Assembly (NCBI GenBank): GCA_900637275.1
Contig: LR134362.1
Coordinates: 186,001-250,000, forward strand
Source of the DNA: [Pasteurella] aerogenes
GTDB taxonomy: Bacteria > Pseudomonadota > Gammaproteobacteria > Enterobacterales > Pasteurellaceae
Length of the DNA stretch: 64,000 nucleotides
Reading direction: 5' to 3'
Part shown: one piece after another, positions 61,472 to 64,000 of the stretch
Layout of the letters: each line of letters begins with the position of its first letter
Position numbering within the stretch: the first letter of the stretch is position 1
Made by a program: the position numbers and the translations under genes
Notes under the pieces: model-generated
Databases searched by the model: none
What the model saw: only the letters and a program-made list of their open reading frames with translations
Told to the model about the DNA's origin: nothing

Positions 61472-62338
61472 ATGAACACCACTCATATTCGTCAGGTAAT
61501 TCTTTTACCGATTATTGTTGGTTTAATTTTTTCTATGGGGATTGATGCGGCCTTGTTGTTGCAAGGAAAAAGCGAAACCATTCATCTATTTATGAATTAC
61601 TACAACAACCGTCCGGCAGCGGAATTTCCGGGTTATGCAACAGGCTCTTTGATGATTTCTGCCATATTCCAATTAATCACCGTGATTTTATGTGTGATTT
61701 CATTGATTAAACTGGAATTTTTACTTAACTCTGGGGCTAAATTCTTAAAATTAGGGCTTTTAGCGGCGATTGTTTCGTTGGCATTTTATGGTTTTTCCGT
61801 ACGCATGATTTCCAGTCATCAAGCATCGGCTAACCTCTTTTTCTATGGTGCATTTTTGTATTTTGTGTTGTGGTATGTAGAGCGCCAGACCGGTGTGTCA
61901 AATCCGAATTGTTTATTCAATAAAATCAAATTGTTGCCGATTTTCTTCGTGATATTTTATACCATGGGGCAACCGGGCTATAACAAATTGTTTGATACTG
62001 ATACAGTAATGGGGCCTTATCTTAATATGTTTAAAGATACCTTTTTAGCACAATTACCGGGTGGCATTCCGCCGTTTATTTATTTTTTAGGTGTGTGTGA
62101 ATTTATTGTTCCGATCCTATTAATTGTAAGTGTAGTGAAAGGGGAGTTTTTGCCGGAACGCAAAAAATTATTCTTTGATATTTCAATGTTTATTACGGTT
62201 GCTACCTTTATCATGTTGGCTTTTGGGTTAAAAATTCTATTGAATTATCCGGGATCAACCAATTTAGTATTTTATGCAATTGTGACCTTAGGATTTTATG
62301 CCTACGCGAATCGCACCGTGGATTATAAAGCATCATGA
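61472..62338 (+). CDS. Multi-pass inner-membrane protein of unknown function
   Basis: I do not recognise this 288-residue protein. It has about eight hydrophobic segments (roughly residues 8-30, 55-82, 90-110, 118-137, 150-170, 198-222, 233-255, 260-280), with the halves loosely alike. Soluble loops carry MNYYNNRPAAEFPGYATGS and NMFKDTFLAQLPGGIPPF. It has a perfect AGGAGGT (61459-61465) eight bases or so before the ATG, suggesting good expression, and stands alone between two terminators. It could be a transporter or a redox-type membrane protein of the DoxX kind, but I have no motif for this. Confidence 0.85.
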   Translation: MNTTHIRQVILLPIIVGLIFSMGIDAALLLQGKSETIHLFMNYYNNRPAAEFPGYATGSLMISAIFQLITVILCVISLIKLEFLLNSGAKFLKLGLLAAIVSLAFYGFSVRMISSHQASANLFFYGAFLYFVLWYVERQTGVSNPNCLFNKIKLLPIFFVIFYTMGQPGYNKLFDTDTVMGPYLNMFKDTFLAQLPGGIPPFIYFLGVCEFIVPILLIVSVVKGEFLPERKKLFFDISMFITVATFIMLAFGLKILLNYPGSTNLVFYAIVTLGFYAYANRTVDYKAS

Positions 62339-62360
62339 CGATTTGGTTATCGTAAAAAAC

Positions 62361-62390
62361 AAAAAGTGGAAGCTGAAACTTCCACTTTTT
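62361..62390. terminator. Bidirectional terminator between the membrane gene and fklB
   Basis: AAAAAGTGGAAG, loop CTGAAA, CTTCCACTTTTT, a perfect 12-base stem with T on both strands. Confidence 0.92.
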
Positions 62391-62412
62391 TGTACGTTGT
62401 GTTGTCGTCAGA

Positions 62413-63045
62413 TTACAAAATATCTAATAATTCTACTTCAAACACTAAGGTGCTAAATGGCGGAATTGACGCACCGGCACCACGTTCGCCATAGGCTAAG
62501 TTATGCGGAATGGTTAAACGCCATTTTGAACCAACCGGCATCATGGAAAGCGCTTCAACCCAACCAGCAATCACGCCACTTACAGGGAATTCTGCCGGTT
62601 GACCACGTTTTACTGAACTGTCGAATACGGTTCCATCAATTAAAGTACCCGTGTAATGTACGCGCACTTGATCTTGGCGACTTGGGACGTTACCGTTGCC
62701 TTCCACTAAAACTTCGTATTGTAATCCGCTTTCCGTAACTTTTACGCCGTCTTTTTTCGCATTTTCAGCTAAGAAAGCGTTGCCCGCTTCTTCAAATTGT
62801 TTAAATTGCGCTTGTGCTTTTTCTGCTGCTTCTTGTTGCAATTGATGTAACGCTTGGCTTACTTCATTTAAATCCAACGCCGGTGCATTTTGGTTTAAGG
62901 CATCATAAATCCCTTTGGCAACCGCTTCTGCTTTTACATTTAATTGGCTATCGGTTAATTGTTGACCGATTTGTAAACCGATACCATAACTCCCTTTTGC
63001 AGAAACATCATCTAAGGTTACTTGTTCAAAAAATTGTTTAGTCAT
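62413..63045 (-). CDS. fklB: FKBP-type peptidyl-prolyl isomerase FklB (FKBP22)
   Basis: FklB is a prolyl isomerase. The 210-residue protein has the N-terminal dimerisation helices (SYGIGLQIGQQL...) and the C-terminal FKBP domain (VRVHYTGTLIDGTVFDSS, GSKWRLTIPHNLAYGERGAG, PFSTLVFEVELLDIL), nearly as in E. coli FklB. There is no signal peptide, so it is cytoplasmic, unlike FkpA. It starts 24 bases after the psd stop and probably shares that transcript. Confidence 0.94.
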   Translation of the reverse strand: MTKQFFEQVTLDDVSAKGSYGIGLQIGQQLTDSQLNVKAEAVAKGIYDALNQNAPALDLNEVSQALHQLQQEAAEKAQAQFKQFEEAGNAFLAENAKKDGVKVTESGLQYEVLVEGNGNVPSRQDQVRVHYTGTLIDGTVFDSSVKRGQPAEFPVSGVIAGWVEALSMMPVGSKWRLTIPHNLAYGERGAGASIPPFSTLVFEVELLDIL

Positions 63046-63069
63046 TGTTTTTTCCTTGTGTGTTAAAAA

Positions 63070-63954
63070 TTATTTTTTATATGCCAAAACTTCACCCATG
63101 CGGACTGGTACATCTACTTGCAAATGGCTTGCTAATTGTATCCGATTTTTCGGGAATAAATTAATTACGGTCGAACCTAATTGGAAGGCGCCCATTTCAC
63201 GACCTTTCAATAACTTGACCGCACTTTCTCCTTGATAAGTCCAGGTTTTGACTTCGTTCGGACGCGGCGGATTGACAATACCTGCCCAAGCGGTACTGAT
63301 GCTCGCAGTGATGGTGGCGCCAACTAAGATTTGCACCATCGGTCCGAAATCCGTATCAAATACGCAGATGACCCGTTCATTGCGAGCAAACAAATTAGGT
63401 ATGTGTTCGGCTAAAAACGGATTAACCGAAAACAGCTCGCCCGGCACGTAAATCATTTTACGCAAGGTGGCATCGCAAGGCATATGTACGCGGTGATAAT
63501 CACGCGGTGATAAATAGATGGTGGCGAATTCGCCATTTTTAAAGGTCTCCACCAATTCTTGATCATGCGCCAATAAATCCTCTAAACGGAAAGAATGGCC
63601 TTTCGCTTGTAATAATAAATTGTCGTCAATATGTCCGAGTTGGCTTATCCGCCCGTCTGCCGGTAAACAAAGCGCGGTCGGATTTTGCTCGATTTTGCGC
63701 GCATTTTCGGCAAGCGGACGAATAAAAAATTCGTTGAAACTGGCATAATCTTTGAAATTCGGTTTTGCCGCTTCATTCATGTCCACGTGATATTTTTTGG
63801 CAAAAAGTTTGATCGCAAAATGAGTCACTGCGCCCCATTGTTGTTTGGCAAACCAGCCGGCAAATTGGGTTAAATATTGTTGTGGCATCACATATTGAAA
63901 GGCAATTTTGATGCGTTGCCAGTAGCTAGGTTGCTTTTTTTCCGCATTGTACAT
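63070..63954 (-). CDS. psd: Phosphatidylserine decarboxylase proenzyme
   Basis: Psd makes phosphatidylethanolamine from phosphatidylserine at the inner membrane. The 294-residue proenzyme cleaves itself at LGST (Ser261 becomes the pyruvoyl group), with HRVHMP (His) and the charged membrane-binding N-terminus. Phosphatidylethanolamine is also the donor used by the EptA-type enzyme in this window. An uptake signal (63218-63226) lies inside the gene. The start is MYNAEKKQPSYWQRI, close to the window end. Confidence 0.95.
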   Translation of the reverse strand: MYNAEKKQPSYWQRIKIAFQYVMPQQYLTQFAGWFAKQQWGAVTHFAIKLFAKKYHVDMNEAAKPNFKDYASFNEFFIRPLAENARKIEQNPTALCLPADGRISQLGHIDDNLLLQAKGHSFRLEDLLAHDQELVETFKNGEFATIYLSPRDYHRVHMPCDATLRKMIYVPGELFSVNPFLAEHIPNLFARNERVICVFDTDFGPMVQILVGATITASISTAWAGIVNPPRPNEVKTWTYQGESAVKLLKGREMGAFQLGSTVINLFPKNRIQLASHLQVDVPVRMGEVLAYKK

Positions 63955-64000
63955 AGTTATGTCCTCAATAAATTGAAGATGGGATTATAACAAGTTATTT

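Larger units (their letters stand above)
1193..63226. repeat. Dispersed Hin-type DNA uptake signal sequences
   Basis: The nine-base AAGTGCGGT was read by eye on the plus strand starting at 6111, 8236, 9294, 10121, 11043, 13162, 15148, 17675, 23292, 25162, 26171, 26870, 29694, 32533, 35456, 36840, 38123, 38748, 38883, 41597, 43624, 47982, 52094, 53383, 54143, 54604 and 59819. Its complement starts at 1193, 10137, 13190, 15164, 19816, 20818, 26262, 27312, 29842, 31557, 32498, 35955, 38990, 39943, 41142, 41614, 48750, 51513, 52111, 54182, 56843, 57830, 59807 and 63218. These mark DNA for uptake by natural competence in this family. A computer count may find a few more. The first 8 kb holds only three. 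Confidence 0.9.

Noticed and set aside
1..64000. CRISPR arrays, tRNA or rRNA genes, toxin-antitoxin pairs, phage genes
   Set aside because: I looked for regular spaced repeats, clover-leaf segments and typical small gene pairs and found none that I could support.

Overview
This window is a stretch of chromosome from a member of the Pasteurellaceae. The best evidence is the nine-base DNA uptake signal AAGTGCGGT (Hin type, as in Haemophilus, Pasteurella multocida and Aggregatibacter). I read at least 51 copies by eye, counting both strands, many of them as back-to-back inverted pairs just after genes. The DNA is AT-rich and the housekeeping proteins closely resemble those of E. coli. The species cannot be fixed from the sequence alone. 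I see no rRNA, tRNA, CRISPR array, transposase or prophage gene.

Region 1 (1-8.3 kb) is an inositol catabolism locus and the main accessory part of the window. It holds iolD, iolE and iolG, closed by a strong terminator, then an AraC-type regulator. A second unit follows with its own leader: an IolE/IolI-like sugar isomerase, a long Gfo/Idh/MocA dehydrogenase and iolH. The rest of the pathway (iolA, iolB, iolC and a transporter) is not here and probably lies upstream of base 1. Region 2 (8.3-11.7 kb) holds murQ, pnuC, a ypfJ-type zinc peptidase and a BON-LysM protein (kbp).

Region 3 (11.8-21.8 kb) is the protein quality-control block tig, clpP, clpX, lon, ppiD, followed by rpsB and tsf with a recognisable S2 leader. 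lon has a textbook-like sigma-32 promoter. Region 4 (21.8-29.2 kb, minus strand) is tamA-tamB-ppx, an outer-membrane assembly pair followed closely by exopolyphosphatase. Region 5 (29.4-38.7 kb, plus strand) has a stand-alone PRD protein, menB, menC, aroQ, accB-accC, yhdT-panF-prmA and dusB-fis.

Region 6 (38.9-46.8 kb) is mostly minus strand: bamC, dapA, an EptA-type phosphoethanolamine transferase and rne, with bcp on the plus strand. The 455-base gap between rne and rluC is the only long gene-free stretch and holds the rne promoter and leader. Region 7 (46.9-61.3 kb, plus strand) is rluC, purL (with a PurR box), rapA-rluA, ribF, ileS and lspA-ispH. Region 8 (61.4-64 kb) is an unrecognised multi-pass membrane protein, then fklB and psd on the minus strand.

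Most of the window is conserved housekeeping. The observations that may be new are regulatory DNA (perfect inverted repeats before the second iol unit and over the dapA -35, a wide inverted uptake-signal hairpin in the accB leader), the PRD protein that appears to lack its second histidine, a charged insertion in TamB, and the orphan membrane protein.
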